Of a stretch of 13,333 bases of DNA, positions 13,319 to 13,333 are shown piece after piece. The stretch spans positions 1 to 13,333 of the forward strand of contig DASSPT010000125.1 in NCBI GenBank assembly GCA_035699465.1, given 5' to 3'. The DNA comes from JAICNR01 sp035699465. Its GTDB lineage: Bacteria > Gemmatimonadota > Gemmatimonadetes > JACCXV01 > JAHWKZ01. Numbering within the stretch: position 1 is the stretch's first letter; every line of letters starts with the position of its first letter. The translations under genes and the position numbers were made by a program. A model generated the notes under the pieces. It saw nothing but the letters and a program-made list of their open reading frames with translations, had not been told where the DNA came from and made no database searches.

Positions 13319-13333
13319 TGGAGACCGATCCGC
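13315..13333 (-). CDS. C-terminal end of an upstream gene, probably a tandem cyclase paralogue (partial)
   Basis: On the minus strand, in the frame one base off the cyclase start, the last codons before the edge read R-I-G-L-Q-stop, with TGA at 13317-13315. The cyclase at 11369-13318 also ends in RIGLQ followed by a stop, using different codons for Arg and Gly. The match plus the GTGA overlap suggest a duplicated, translationally coupled cyclase-TPR gene beyond the edge. Only five residues are visible, so the identification is tentative. Confidence 0.4.

Overview
The window is high-GC bacterial DNA, dense in genes with strong third-position GC bias. The mix of a BTAD/NB-ARC/TPR regulator, a class III cyclase-TolB-like-TPR gene, a LytTR regulator, small secreted proteins and a periplasmic serine hydrolase is the style of large soil or environmental genomes such as Gemmatimonadota or their neighbours. 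That placement is an inference, because no rRNA or taxonomic marker is present.

Layout. The left edge (1-66, minus) holds the first 22 codons of a secreted protein. A 492-bp divergent spacer with clear direct and inverted repeats leads to a LytTR response regulator (559-1359, plus). Its 3' end overlaps by 53 bp the convergent tail of a ~1000-residue BTAD/NB-ARC/TPR transcription factor (1307-4294, minus). Divergent from that factor, across about 145 bp containing an 8-bp inverted repeat, is a 50-residue putative lipoprotein (4440-4592, plus). Convergent with the lipoprotein is a bacterial PRMT-type methyltransferase with an N-terminal PqqD-like helical domain (4628-5872, minus). It has an apparent intrinsic terminator, and its start codon lies in the loop of a perfect hairpin. 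Upstream of it on the same strand are a secreted Arg/Asp-repeat protein (5951-6535) and a possible 62-residue protein (6640-6828).

From 6925 to 11362 runs a tight plus-strand operon: ATP-grasp ligase, exported class C beta-lactamase-like hydrolase, DUF2971 protein and sulfotransferase. The last two junctions are a 4-bp GTGA overlap and a 3-bp gap. The sulfotransferase has no ATG/GTG/TTG start that would keep its PAPS-binding loop; the best start is CTG at 10535, just after and in frame with the preceding TAG.

The right end (11369-13318, minus) is a class III adenylate cyclase-TolB-like-TPR protein with a full set of catalytic residues. Its GTG start overlaps the TGA of another gene whose last five codons read RIGLQ, exactly how this cyclase itself ends, so a tandem paralogue probably lies beyond the edge.

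Together the window has three signalling proteins (LytTR, BTAD, cAMP cyclase) flanking two modification modules: a PRMT-like protein methyltransferase, and an ATP-grasp/hydrolase/DUF2971/sulfotransferase operon. No RNA gene, mobile element, integrase or CRISPR array was seen.
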